This document shows, one piece after another, positions 19,172 through 28,075 of a stretch of 64,000 bases of DNA. A program made the position numbers and the translations under genes. Below the pieces are notes generated by a model. It saw only the letters and a list, made by a program, of their open reading frames with translations. It was not told the DNA's origin and searched no databases. Position 1 is the stretch's first letter. The number at the start of each line of letters is the position of its first letter. Source of the stretch: Novosphingobium olei (GTDB taxonomy: Bacteria; Pseudomonadota; Alphaproteobacteria; Sphingomonadales; Sphingomonadaceae); NCBI RefSeq assembly GCF_012927405.1, contig NZ_JABBGM010000004.1:310001-374000 (forward strand), given 5' to 3'.

Positions 19172-20374
19172 TCACTGCGCGGTCGCGCGGTTGAGCGCGG
19201 CAAGCGCGCGAGCGCGGTCGAGCCGCGCCGAGATGAGTGCTTCACGCGCGGCATTGAGGGCAGATTGCGCGTCGATGAGTTCGATCAGGCTGAACTTGCC
19301 TGCTGCGTAGCCGATCCGTGCAAGCCGCAAGGCCTCCTCGGCCTGCGCGAGGCCCGGTCCCGACAAGGCTGCGACACGCTCGTTGGCGGCTCCGAGCAAC
19401 ATCCGCGCGTCGTGCTGCGCGCGGTTCGCATCGAGCCGGACCTGCGCCAGCGCCGCTTCTGCTGCGAGGCTGTCGGACCCGGCCGCAGCGATGTTACCGC
19501 GGTTGCGATCGCGGATCGGCAGCGGCAGCGCGATCCCTGCGACGAAGGCGGTTTCGCGCCCGTCACTGATCCGGCGTACTCCTGCACTGGCAGTGAGGTC
19601 CGGCACCGCGTCGGCCTGCGCAACCCGGATACGGGCGCGGGCGGCATCGCGCTCCGCCGCTGCCACTTGCTCGTCGAGCGTCGGCGTGGCTGGGGGCAAG
19701 AGCGGCGGCGTCACGCCATCGTCGAATCCTGCAGACGATAACTCGGAGTCGCTGCTGCCGATCAAGTCAGCCAACGCGCGCCGTGCGGTCAGCAGCTCGC
19801 CGAAGGTTCGGGCCTGTTCGGCCTTCGCTTCGGCCAGCAGCGCGTCAGCACGCAGCTTCCGCAAGGGCGGGTCGCGTCCGACCTCGACGTATAGCCCGGC
19901 AGAGCGCGCCAGTTCCTCGGCTTGTGCGACATTGTCGCGCGCGAGCACCGCGCGGTCCTCAGCGGCGCGCAGTTCGGCATAAGCGATGCGGATGTCACGC
20001 GCGAGATCGGCCTCTGCGCGCTTGTAGGCGAGCAGTGCAGCATCGCGCTCGGCACCTGCTACCGCCATGCGAGCGCCGCGCTTGCCGCCGAGTTCGAGCC
20101 GCTGGCTTAGTGCGAGCGTGGTCTCGGCACTGCGCACGTTGCGATAGGGTCCCGTGCCGGCAAAGTTCTCGACCTCGAGCGAGATTTCCGGGTTGGGCGA
20201 GACGCCAGCTTGCCGAGCTCTCGCCTCCGCAGCTTCTGCCTGCGCGCGCGCTTGCGCAATGCGCGGGGAACTCTGTGCACCTTGCGCAAGTGCATCACGC
20301 AGGGAAACCTCGGCGGCCCCGGCATGAGAACCGGTCAGCAGAACGGCTGACGCGATCAACCATCGAAACTGCAT
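19172..20374 (-). CDS. czcC: Outer-membrane efflux protein CzcC (TolC family)
   Basis: The 400-aa protein has a Sec signal (LIASAVLLTGSHAGAAEVS) followed by two OEP repeats of long Ala-rich helices, as in TolC-like channels. ATG 20374 overlaps the stop of the upstream 151-aa gene (ATGA), so the two are translationally coupled. It forms the outer-membrane exit duct of the Czc pump. Confidence 0.92.
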   Translation of the reverse strand: MQFRWLIASAVLLTGSHAGAAEVSLRDALAQGAQSSPRIAQARAQAEAAEARARQAGVSPNPEISLEVENFAGTGPYRNVRSAETTLALSQRLELGGKRGARMAVAGAERDAALLAYKRAEADLARDIRIAYAELRAAEDRAVLARDNVAQAEELARSAGLYVEVGRDPPLRKLRADALLAEAKAEQARTFGELLTARRALADLIGSSDSELSSAGFDDGVTPPLLPPATPTLDEQVAAAERDAARARIRVAQADAVPDLTASAGVRRISDGRETAFVAGIALPLPIRDRNRGNIAAAGSDSLAAEAALAQVRLDANRAQHDARMLLGAANERVAALSGPGLAQAEEALRLARIGYAAGKFSLIELIDAQSALNAAREALISARLDRARALAALNRATAQ

Positions 20375-20829
20375 CACGCGCCACCGTGAGACGGGTCAAC
20401 GGATGGGTCCGCACCGATGCAGCTATTCGGTAGGGAGGAAGGTTCGCTTCCGGGGTCATGGACGACGTGAGAGATCCGAACGCTATCGATATTCAATGCG
20501 GGAAAGTCGGCCTCGGCCGAGAAGCGCCATTGGCCGCGGGAGTGAAATCTATATCGCCCCCAACTGGTTTCCTGACATGCGACTGACCGACCGTTTTTGA
20601 CAAACAGTACGTGTAAGTCGCCCGACTTTTTGGCGAACCATTTTTTGTTCCGAACGTAGCCGGAAACGATCGTGCGTCCGGCCTCAGCCTTTACAGTCAC
20701 CCATTGCACATAGACCCAGGCATTCGGTTCAATCTGAACAGGGATATCGACGCGGGTCGGCCGCGCGACAGCCGTTGATGCGGCGACGAGCACCGCAGGC
20801 GCAAAAGCGCCAAGAAGCAACATTCGCAT
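20374..20829 (-). CDS. Exported 151-aa protein coupled to czcC, unknown function
   Basis: It has a clear Sec signal (MLLLGAFAPAVLVAASTAVARP) and a beta-rich mature part (WVYVQWVTVKAEAGRTIVSGYVRN, VACQETSWGRYRF). I do not recognise the family. The ATGA overlap with czcC makes it the first gene of the coupled set, so a periplasmic accessory role in Zn/Co/Cd efflux is likely by context only. Confidence 0.65.
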   Translation of the reverse strand: MRMLLLGAFAPAVLVAASTAVARPTRVDIPVQIEPNAWVYVQWVTVKAEAGRTIVSGYVRNKKWFAKKSGDLHVLFVKNGRSVACQETSWGRYRFHSRGQWRFSAEADFPALNIDSVRISHVVHDPGSEPSSLPNSCIGADPSVDPSHGGA

Positions 20830-20892
20830 GTGATGAGAATCCTGAAAAAGCCAGAATCGACGCCGAGAAACGGCGTTCGCGAAGCTGGATTT

Positions 20893-21282
20893 TCAGGCTG
20901 CGGGCGGCTCGGTGGGCGGTGCCTGTGCGAGGGAGGCCAAGCTCCGGCTGATAGCAGGCGACGGGAGCGCCTCACTCATCCGCGAGGCAGGCACAACGGC
21001 CGGGGCGACCACCTCGAGTGCAATCGTACAGTGATGGTGCGTTGCCGGCTGTCCAGGCATGTCCGGGACCTTGCCTGTCGGATCATGGGCCGCCGTGGAA
21101 GTGGCCTCATGGATGTCGAGTACCTCACCGGCATGGCCAAATTCGGCGCCGCGCTCATGCGCGACAGCTGGCGCCACCACGCCACCGAACAGGATGCCGA
21201 TCAGCACCAGAAAGGATAGAAACCGTCCCCGCACCACGAAGCGCGTAGCAGGACCATCAAATTTGGGCAACCGCGACCTCAT
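20893..21282 (-). CDS. Small membrane-anchored or secreted His-containing protein, unknown
   Basis: From ATG 21282 the product is 129 aa, with a positively charged N-terminus and a signal/anchor (FLSFLVLIGILFGGVVAPAVAHERG). The periplasmic part contains ATHHHCTIALEV, a compact His/Cys metal-ligand cluster, and a Pro/Ala-rich end. It lies upstream of the czc set on the same strand. The frame is open further upstream, so the start is uncertain. No family recognised. Confidence 0.55.
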   Translation of the reverse strand: MRSRLPKFDGPATRFVVRGRFLSFLVLIGILFGGVVAPAVAHERGAEFGHAGEVLDIHEATSTAAHDPTGKVPDMPGQPATHHHCTIALEVVAPAVVPASRMSEALPSPAISRSLASLAQAPPTEPPAA

Positions 21283-21356
21283 CGGCGAAGCCCTGCCCAG
21301 CTGTATTCTGATCCACATTTGCGGTGGCCAAGTCATGCGTGCCGCTACGCTTCGCA

Positions 21357-23540
21357 CTACTGTCGCACCAGTCTTAGACCATTGCCGACCACGAGAAGGC
21401 TGGCCCCCATGTCTGCGAATACGGCCATCCACATGGTTCCGTATCCGAACATCGTGAGCCCGAGAAAGAAAGCTTTCACACCCAGCGCCAGTGTAATGTT
21501 CTGGACGAGCACGGTCCGGGTCATTTGGGACAGCCGGGCAAAGCGCCCGATCTTGTTGAGATCATCGTCCATCAAGGCGACGTCGGCAGTCTCGATCGCG
21601 GTATCCGAACCGGCTGCACCCATCGCAAAGCCGATCTCGGCGCGCGCGAGCGCGGGTGCGTCATTGATTCCGTCACCGACCATGCCGACGAACCGGCCTT
21701 CGCGGATGTAGGATTCAATCGCCTGGAGCTTGTCTTCGGGAAGCTGGTCGCCGAGCGCTTTATCGATCCCGACCTGTTGTGCGATGGCACTCGCCGTTCG
21801 TGCATTGTCGCCTGTGAGCATCACTGTTTCAATGCCGAGCTCGCGCAATGCCTGAATGGCAAACCGGCTGCTATCCTTGATCGTGTCGGCAACAGCGAGG
21901 AGAATGAGGGGTTGCTTGCCGTCTGTCAGGACGATGACCGTCTTGCCCTGTTGTTCCAGCCGCTCGAGTTCCGCCTCGACTTCTGGCAAGCACACTCCGG
22001 TTTCGTGCATCAGCCGGTGATTTCCGAGCAAATAGTCCGCGCCCGCGATTGTGCCCTTCACGCCGCGCCCCGGGAGCGCGGCAAAGCCGGTCACCTCGAG
22101 CAATTTTACGCCAGTCTTTCGACCGGCTTCGGCAACCGCAAAAGAGACGGGATGGTCCGAGCGAGCAGCGAGACTGGTTGCAACGCTTACAACGTCGATG
22201 CCGTCTGCCCGCTCGAATTGTACGGTATCGGTCAGCGCGGGTTTACCATGGGTAATCGTCCCGGTCTTGTCGATGGCTAGCAGAGTGAGCTTGTGGCCTT
22301 GCTCGAGATAGACCCCGCCCTTTATCAGGATTCCCCGGCGTGCAGCAGCCGCCAATCCGCTGACGATCGTGACCGGCGTCGAGATGACCAGTGCACAGGG
22401 GCAGGCGATCACCAACAAGACCAGTGCTTTATAGATCCACTCCTGCCAGCTGGCGCCGAGCAGCAGCGGGGCAGCGAAGGCAACGGCAACCGCTACCAGA
22501 AACACGGCCGGCGTATAAATTCGCGCGAATTGGTCTACAAACCGTTGGGTAGGCGCTCGGGCGCCCTGTGCGGACTCCACAGCCTGAATGATCCGGGCAA
22601 GAGTCGAGTGACCCGAATCTGCGGTGACTTCATATTCGAAGGACCCGGCTTCGTTCAGTGTGCCAGCGAATACCGCATCGCCGGGTCCTTTTTCGACCGG
22701 CAAACTCTCACCGGTAATCGCCGCCTGGTTAAGCGTGGAATGGCCGCTGACCACGGTGCCATCGAGACCGATGCTTTGTCCCGGCTTGATCCTTACGACC
22801 TCGCCGATCGCGACCGAGGCAGCGGGCCGATCGATCCACGATCCGTCGGGCTGCCGAACGGTGGCATAGTCCGGAGCAAGCTGAATGAGGCTGCGGATGG
22901 CATTGCGAGCGCGATCGAGTGACTTCGCCTCGATCAGTTCCGCAATCGCGAACAGGACCATGACCATGGCGGCTTCCGGCCACTGCCGGAGCAACAGCGC
23001 GCCCGTCACCGCAATGCTCATCAGGGCATTCATATTGAGATTGCCGTGGCGCAGCGCGATCCATCCCTTGCGGTAGGTATCGATGCCACAGCTGAGGATG
23101 GCCAACAGGGCCAGCAGGGCGACAGCCCACTCGGGCATTCCCGTCCAATGTAGGATCTCAGCGGCTAGTGCGGCAATTCCGCCAGCTGCGTATGGCCACC
23201 AGGGCTCGGCGGGCTCCGCCTCGCTCGGTTCCTGATCAGCGGCCGCCTCGAATGCTTCGGATTCCATGCCGAGTTCGCGAATTGCGGCCTGGACTGCCGG
23301 CAGTGCGCCCGCTCGGTGAACGACCGTCAGCATGCGCTGCATCAGATTGAATTCGAGCGACTGAATCTCGCTCATCCCGCCGAGCTTCTTGCGGATTAGC
23401 GCTTCCTCGGTCGGACAATCCATCTCGGCTATCCGTAGGCGGGTCACGCTGCTGCCATCAGGCAAGGCTGATGCCAAAGGCTCTGATCCTGCAACGGCCG
23501 CAACGGTCGCCGAGCACGAAGCGGAGCAGTTGTCAGCCAT
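21357..23540 (-). CDS. pbrA: Heavy-metal P1B-type ATPase (Pb/Cd/Zn, PbrA/ZntA-like)
   Basis: The 727-aa exporter has an N-terminal HMA-like domain in which the usual CxxC is replaced by DCPTEE. It also has the transmembrane CPC motif (near residue 378), the phosphorylation motif DKTGTITHGKP (near 422), SDHPVS, and the hinge GDGINDAPALARAEIGFAMG. These mark the divalent soft-metal subclass. ATG 23540 (MADNCSASCS) follows a GAGGACTCAGGG stretch. It sits 14 bp after pbrT in the same direction and is likely controlled by PbrR. Confidence 0.93.
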   Translation of the reverse strand: MADNCSASCSATVAAVAGSEPLASALPDGSSVTRLRIAEMDCPTEEALIRKKLGGMSEIQSLEFNLMQRMLTVVHRAGALPAVQAAIRELGMESEAFEAAADQEPSEAEPAEPWWPYAAGGIAALAAEILHWTGMPEWAVALLALLAILSCGIDTYRKGWIALRHGNLNMNALMSIAVTGALLLRQWPEAAMVMVLFAIAELIEAKSLDRARNAIRSLIQLAPDYATVRQPDGSWIDRPAASVAIGEVVRIKPGQSIGLDGTVVSGHSTLNQAAITGESLPVEKGPGDAVFAGTLNEAGSFEYEVTADSGHSTLARIIQAVESAQGARAPTQRFVDQFARIYTPAVFLVAVAVAFAAPLLLGASWQEWIYKALVLLVIACPCALVISTPVTIVSGLAAAARRGILIKGGVYLEQGHKLTLLAIDKTGTITHGKPALTDTVQFERADGIDVVSVATSLAARSDHPVSFAVAEAGRKTGVKLLEVTGFAALPGRGVKGTIAGADYLLGNHRLMHETGVCLPEVEAELERLEQQGKTVIVLTDGKQPLILLAVADTIKDSSRFAIQALRELGIETVMLTGDNARTASAIAQQVGIDKALGDQLPEDKLQAIESYIREGRFVGMVGDGINDAPALARAEIGFAMGAAGSDTAIETADVALMDDDLNKIGRFARLSQMTRTVLVQNITLALGVKAFFLGLTMFGYGTMWMAVFADMGASLLVVGNGLRLVRQ

Positions 23541-23554
23541 CCCTGAGTCCTCCG

Positions 23555-25528
23555 TCACGCGGCAGCGGGCTTGGCGAGCCTGCCATTGTACCATGCTCCC
23601 GCAGCCACGATTGCCACCGTCAAAAGCTGCGCGCCTACGGATTCCCAGGTCGGGAACAGGCCCAGCACCGGGATGCGTGGTATTTGCGAGAGCGGCGCGA
23701 TGTCGATCATGCCGGCCTCCTGCAGGGCAGCCACACCTTTGCCTGCAAGTACAACAGCGAGGACTGCAATGAGCGCGGAGCTATATTTGAAGAACTCGCC
23801 TACCGGCAGTTTGGCGCTGAACCGGAGCATTGCCCATGCGATAACCCCCAAGACAAGAACCGCAGAACCAGCGCCAGCGAGAATGACTGCGCCGCTTCCC
23901 TGAGCGGTCAGCGCGGCGTAAAACAGGATAGTCTCGAAAACCTCGCGGTAGACGACGATAAAGGCGAGGCCGAACAGGAACCAAGCTGAACTGCGCGATA
24001 ACGCTTTGCCCAACGTCTCGGTGATGTAGCGCTGCCACTCGCCGGCCTGAGACTTGCCATGCATCCAGATGCCAACTGATAGCAGAACGATGGCTGCAAA
24101 CAGCGAGCCGAACCCTTCAGTCAGCTCGCGGCTCGCGCCGCTGACGCCGATGAAGAAGGTGGCAATGGCCCACGTAATGGCCCCTGCGATGAGGGCGGCC
24201 ACCCATCCGGTATGGACATGACGAACCATCTCGCCGCGATCGGCCTTCCGCAAGAACGCGATCATGGCGACGACAATTAGGAGTGCTTCCAGCCCTTCGC
24301 GCAATAGAATCGTGAATGCGCCGATGAACGTAGATGCGGTGCTGGCGGCATCGGGCGACAGCACTTCTTCTGCATCACTGAACAGCGTATCGAGAACGGC
24401 GATCTGATCCTTGACCTTAGCAACTGGTGCGCCGCGACCGATCATGGCGCGCAGATTGCCCATCTCGCCCTCGATCCGCCCCATCAAGGTCGCGTCGCGC
24501 GCCGCGAGCGCTGGTTCGACCGGTTCAAACCCATCGAGATAGGCGGAAAGCGCCAGCTTCTTTGCCGTTTCGCTGTCGCCTGACGCGTAGGCCGCAAAGC
24601 TTGCCTGCAATTTCTCATGAGCAACCGTCAGTGATCCTGCCCGAACCTCGGTTAGGGCTTCGGGATGCGCTCGCAAATAGGCCATTACCCAGTCAGCCTT
24701 GTCCTGACCGATTTGCCGTCCAAGCGCCGCAGGGGTCACACCCGCGAGCGCGGCCAGATTGGGGATACGGCTCCTCAAGGAAACATCGGTCTTCCAGAGT
24801 TGCTCGCCTTTGTCGCTATCGATGAATGCGAACCGGCCAATGTAGAAGGCCAGGTTCCAACGGTCTTGCGACGGCAGTTCAGAGAAACTGCGCATTGCCG
24901 TCCCATCCAGACCCTGACCGATGACCTGATAGAGGGCGAAGGGGCTGCGTTCGCGGGCGCGGCCTAAGTCGCGGAAGGCAACAGGCGCTGGATTCAGTTT
25001 CGCAGCATCAGGGCCGTGACCGTCGCCGTTGAGGCCATGACAACTCGCACAATTTTCGGCGTAGAGCGCCGCGCCACGCGCAAGGTCTGGCGCTTTGGCC
25101 GGGGCGAGTGGTACAGGATAAGTGGCGAGCAAATGGCTGCCGAGCGCCCGCGCGGCTTTCGCTACATCATCGGGCGCAGCTTTCACGGCAATCATGCGCC
25201 TAAACGCCTTGGCTTCAGCAATGAGACCCGCGCGATTGGCGGTCACGGGAAGCACGGTAATCTTGGCCTCGACCGCCCCGGAGAACTCGGTCATCTCCGC
25301 ATATTCCTGGGCGCTCTTCACCTGCCCATCGGCCACAGCACCCGGATAATCGACCGCCACATAGTCAAGCAGACGCCATGCCGTCTGCACATCGTCGTCG
25401 CTTGTTCCGGCAAGAGCAGACGTCGCCAATCCTAGCGTGATCGCAAAGAAGGCAAGGATGGTCCGCAGGACGCTACGTGCCGCAAGCGCATGGTTTTGCG
25501 AGGAACTATTTGATTCGAGATTGGCCAT
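23555..25528 (-). CDS. pbrT: PbrT-like fusion: cytochrome c domain plus FTR1 iron/lead permease
   Basis: The 657-aa protein has a signal sequence and a class I haem site CASCHG near residue 158, followed by a helical linker. The C-terminal FTR1-type permease has two REXXE-class motifs (REGLEALLIV near 409 and REVFETILFY near 524) and about seven TM helices. In pbr systems such fusions are linked to Pb(II) uptake. ATG 25528 (MANLESN) is used; an in-frame TTG at 25543 lies closer to a GGAGG and remains possible. Confidence 0.9.
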   Translation of the reverse strand: MANLESNSSSQNHALAARSVLRTILAFFAITLGLATSALAGTSDDDVQTAWRLLDYVAVDYPGAVADGQVKSAQEYAEMTEFSGAVEAKITVLPVTANRAGLIAEAKAFRRMIAVKAAPDDVAKAARALGSHLLATYPVPLAPAKAPDLARGAALYAENCASCHGLNGDGHGPDAAKLNPAPVAFRDLGRARERSPFALYQVIGQGLDGTAMRSFSELPSQDRWNLAFYIGRFAFIDSDKGEQLWKTDVSLRSRIPNLAALAGVTPAALGRQIGQDKADWVMAYLRAHPEALTEVRAGSLTVAHEKLQASFAAYASGDSETAKKLALSAYLDGFEPVEPALAARDATLMGRIEGEMGNLRAMIGRGAPVAKVKDQIAVLDTLFSDAEEVLSPDAASTASTFIGAFTILLREGLEALLIVVAMIAFLRKADRGEMVRHVHTGWVAALIAGAITWAIATFFIGVSGASRELTEGFGSLFAAIVLLSVGIWMHGKSQAGEWQRYITETLGKALSRSSAWFLFGLAFIVVYREVFETILFYAALTAQGSGAVILAGAGSAVLVLGVIAWAMLRFSAKLPVGEFFKYSSALIAVLAVVLAGKGVAALQEAGMIDIAPLSQIPRIPVLGLFPTWESVGAQLLTVAIVAAGAWYNGRLAKPAAA

Positions 25529-25534
25529 AGACGT

Positions 25535-25565
25535 CCGATACAACCTCCAGCTACTGTAGGATCAA
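25535..25565 (-). promoter_or_regulatory. PbrR-type operator/promoter in front of pbrT-pbrA
   Basis: On the minus strand, TTGATC (25565-25560) and TATCGG (25540-25535) are separated by exactly 19 bp, the long spacer typical of MerR-activated promoters. The spacer holds a 7-3-7 dyad, CCTCCAG-CTA-CTGTAGG (25544-25560), with one mismatch. The layout matches divalent-metal MerR operators. Confidence 0.8.
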
Positions 25566-25603
25566 GCAGTTTTTGCGAGCCAATCGCAATATGGGGTTTT
25601 ACG

Positions 25604-26017
25604 ATGGCAGAAGCAGCGCATTTGGCGATCGGCGACCTGGCCCGATTGACCGGAACCAAGGTCAACACGATCCGCTTTTATGAAGACGCGGGATTGCTGC
25701 CCCAGGCCGAACGATCGTCTTCAGGTCGGCGCATCTACCGCGACAGAGATACTCAGCGGTTGGCCTTCATTCGTCGAAGCCGGGCTCTAGGCTTCCCTCT
25801 TGATGCCGTGCGCGAGTTGCTCACTCTCGCCGACGATGCTGATCAATCCTGCCATGCTGTCGATCGCATCGCTCGCGTTCATTTGACCGAGATTGACCGA
25901 AAGATCGCCGACCTTTCTGCACTGCGCAGTGAGCTTGGACGTGTTATCGGCTCGTGCAGCCATGGAACGGTGGCAGATTGCAAAATTATCGAAACACTTG
26001 CTCCACGAGCACGGTGA
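25604..26017 (+). CDS. pbrR: MerR-family Pb/Cd-responsive regulator (PbrR/CadR-like)
   Basis: The 137-aa protein has a MerR winged helix (LAIGDLARLTGTKVNTIRFYEDAGLLP), a dimerisation helix, and cysteines at residues 83, 118 and 126. The first lies at the start of the dimerisation helix, the hallmark of divalent-metal sensors; the other two are in the C-terminal binding loop. It is divergent from pbrT across the 19-bp-spacer promoter, so it should repress and, with metal, activate pbrTA. Confidence 0.92.
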   Translation: MAEAAHLAIGDLARLTGTKVNTIRFYEDAGLLPQAERSSSGRRIYRDRDTQRLAFIRRSRALGFPLDAVRELLTLADDADQSCHAVDRIARVHLTEIDRKIADLSALRSELGRVIGSCSHGTVADCKIIETLAPRAR

Positions 26018-26113
26018 TCTCCTGGCGCCCTGGGCACTTCTTTTTTGAGGGAAGCCAGCGTCTGCCGCGTATACGAATGTGAACCCCCTCGTCGGAACGG
26101 GCGAAGAGAGACA

Positions 26114-28075
26114 ATGCAGCATTCTTTTAGTCGGCGTCAGTTTATGCGCAGCGGCGCCGTGGTCGGCGGCAGTCTCGCCCTGGCGAACTATTTTCCGGCA
26201 TGGGCTCAACCGGTTTCGGCGGGCATAACGGCGCCCTTGCCGACGTTGTCCGGCAACGACATCACGCTGCGGATCGCGCGGCAGACGATGATGATCGACG
26301 GGCGACCGTCGAAAGCGATCGGAATAAATGGCACGGTGCCGGCGCCGCTCATTCGGCTGTGCGAAGGTCAGACCGTTCGGCTTAATGTCATCAACGACCT
26401 CGTCGACGAGGACAGCTCGATCCACTGGCACGGCTTGCTCGTGCCGCCGCAGTTCGATGGCGTTCCCGGCATCTCGTTCCCTGGCATCCGCCCGCGTTCA
26501 AGCTACCTCTACGAATTTCCCGTCAAGCAGAGCGGCACCTACTGGTATCACAGTCATTCGGGGCTCCAGGAGCAACTCGGCCATTACGGCCCGATCGTCA
26601 TCGACCCTGCTGGCGAAGACCCGATCAAATACGACCGCGAGCACGTGATCGTCCTATCCGACCACAGCCAGATTTCGCCCGAGGGCATCTTTCGCCGAAT
26701 GAAGGTCGATCCGGGCCACTTCAACTTTCAGCGTCAGACGCTCGCCGGCCTGCTTGCGGGCCGCGACCAGACAGCGAAGGACCGTCTTGAATGGGGCAAA
26801 ATGCGGATGGACCCGACCGATGTCTCCGATGCAACGGGTCCCGCCTACACATATCTCGTCAACGGGCACGGCCCCTTCGACAACTGGACTGCGCTTTTCA
26901 CCCCAGGACAGCGCGTGCGGCTGCGGATCATCAACGCGTCGGCCATGACCACGTTCAACGTGCGTATCCCAGGGCTTCCGCTCACCATAGTTCAGGCCGA
27001 CGGGCAGAACGTGATGCCGGTCGCGGTCGACGAATTCCAGATCGGGGTCGCCGAGACCTACGACGCCATTGTGACGCCGACTGAAGACAAGGCGTTCACA
27101 CTGGTTGGCGAGGCGGTCGACCGATCGGGCATGGCGCGCGCGACGCTCGCCCCGCGCCCTGGCATGGCGGCCGAAGTTCCGCCGCTTAGAAAGCGCCCGC
27201 TCGCGACGATGAAGGACATGGGCATGGGCGACATGTCGATGGGCGGGATGGAAGGCATGGACATGTCGGTGGGCGCTCAGCGCGGCGTAGACACGACCGC
27301 AGAACAGAATTCCTCAGCCAAGCTCGCTACCGGCGCGATGGCCGCGATCTCGGCGGCGATGGATCACGGCGACATGCCGATGGACCATGCAGGCATGGCC
27401 GGAATGGACCATGGCGCGGCAACTGGCGCGGACGCCATGGCCGGCATGGCCCCTGGTGCAATGGGAACGGCGCAGGGCCCAATGGCCGGGATGGATCATG
27501 GCTCCATGGACATGGGGTCGATGAAGATGCGCGACTTCTCGAATGCGCCGCAGGTTAAGAAAGGCCCTGGGGTACAAACCATCTCGCCGATGCCAATGGA
27601 CCGAACTGGCGAGCCCGGCCAGGGCCTCGAGAACGTCGGCCACAAGGTGCTCACCTACCGCGACCTGATGGCGCTCGAACGGAATCCCGACGTTCGTGCG
27701 CCGTCGCGCAGCATCGACATTCACCTCACCGGCAACATGGAGCGCTTCATGTGGTCGTTCGACGGCGAGAAAATGTCAGACTTTCACGAACCGATCCCAT
27801 TCATCGAGGGCGAACGCGTTCGGGTCAATCTCATCAACGACAGCATGATGGGGCATCCGATCCACATTCACGGCCATTTCTTTGAGCTCGTGACCGGGCA
27901 TGGCGACCGCGCGCCGCGCAAGCATACCGTCATCGTCCAGCCCGGCGGCAAGGTGACCTGGGACTTTACCGCCGACGCGGTCGGCGACTGGGCATTCCAC
28001 TGCCACCTTCTCTACCACATGCACGCCGGAATGATGCGCACGGTGAGCGTGCGCCCCAAGGGAGAGGCGGCGTGA
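26114..28075 (+). CDS. copA: Multicopper oxidase CopA (periplasmic copper resistance)
   Basis: The 653-aa protein has a Tat signal (SRRQFMRSGAVVGGSLAL). The copper motifs are all present: HWHG near residue 103, YWYHSHSG near 144, HPIHIHGHFFEL near 580, and HCHLLYHMHAGMM near 628. A long Met/His-rich insert between about residues 365 and 475 is built from MxxM and MDHG units, as in PcoA/CopA. It probably oxidises or binds Cu(I) in the periplasm. It is coupled to copB by a GTGA overlap. The start follows GAAGAGAG. Confidence 0.95.
   Translation: MQHSFSRRQFMRSGAVVGGSLALANYFPAWAQPVSAGITAPLPTLSGNDITLRIARQTMMIDGRPSKAIGINGTVPAPLIRLCEGQTVRLNVINDLVDEDSSIHWHGLLVPPQFDGVPGISFPGIRPRSSYLYEFPVKQSGTYWYHSHSGLQEQLGHYGPIVIDPAGEDPIKYDREHVIVLSDHSQISPEGIFRRMKVDPGHFNFQRQTLAGLLAGRDQTAKDRLEWGKMRMDPTDVSDATGPAYTYLVNGHGPFDNWTALFTPGQRVRLRIINASAMTTFNVRIPGLPLTIVQADGQNVMPVAVDEFQIGVAETYDAIVTPTEDKAFTLVGEAVDRSGMARATLAPRPGMAAEVPPLRKRPLATMKDMGMGDMSMGGMEGMDMSVGAQRGVDTTAEQNSSAKLATGAMAAISAAMDHGDMPMDHAGMAGMDHGAATGADAMAGMAPGAMGTAQGPMAGMDHGSMDMGSMKMRDFSNAPQVKKGPGVQTISPMPMDRTGEPGQGLENVGHKVLTYRDLMALERNPDVRAPSRSIDIHLTGNMERFMWSFDGEKMSDFHEPIPFIEGERVRVNLINDSMMGHPIHIHGHFFELVTGHGDRAPRKHTVIVQPGGKVTWDFTADAVGDWAFHCHLLYHMHAGMMRTVSVRPKGEAA

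Noticed and set aside
26018..26045. T-run with weak GC hairpin after pbrR as a terminator
   Set aside because: There is a TTTTTT run, but the preceding stem is too short and mismatched to call.
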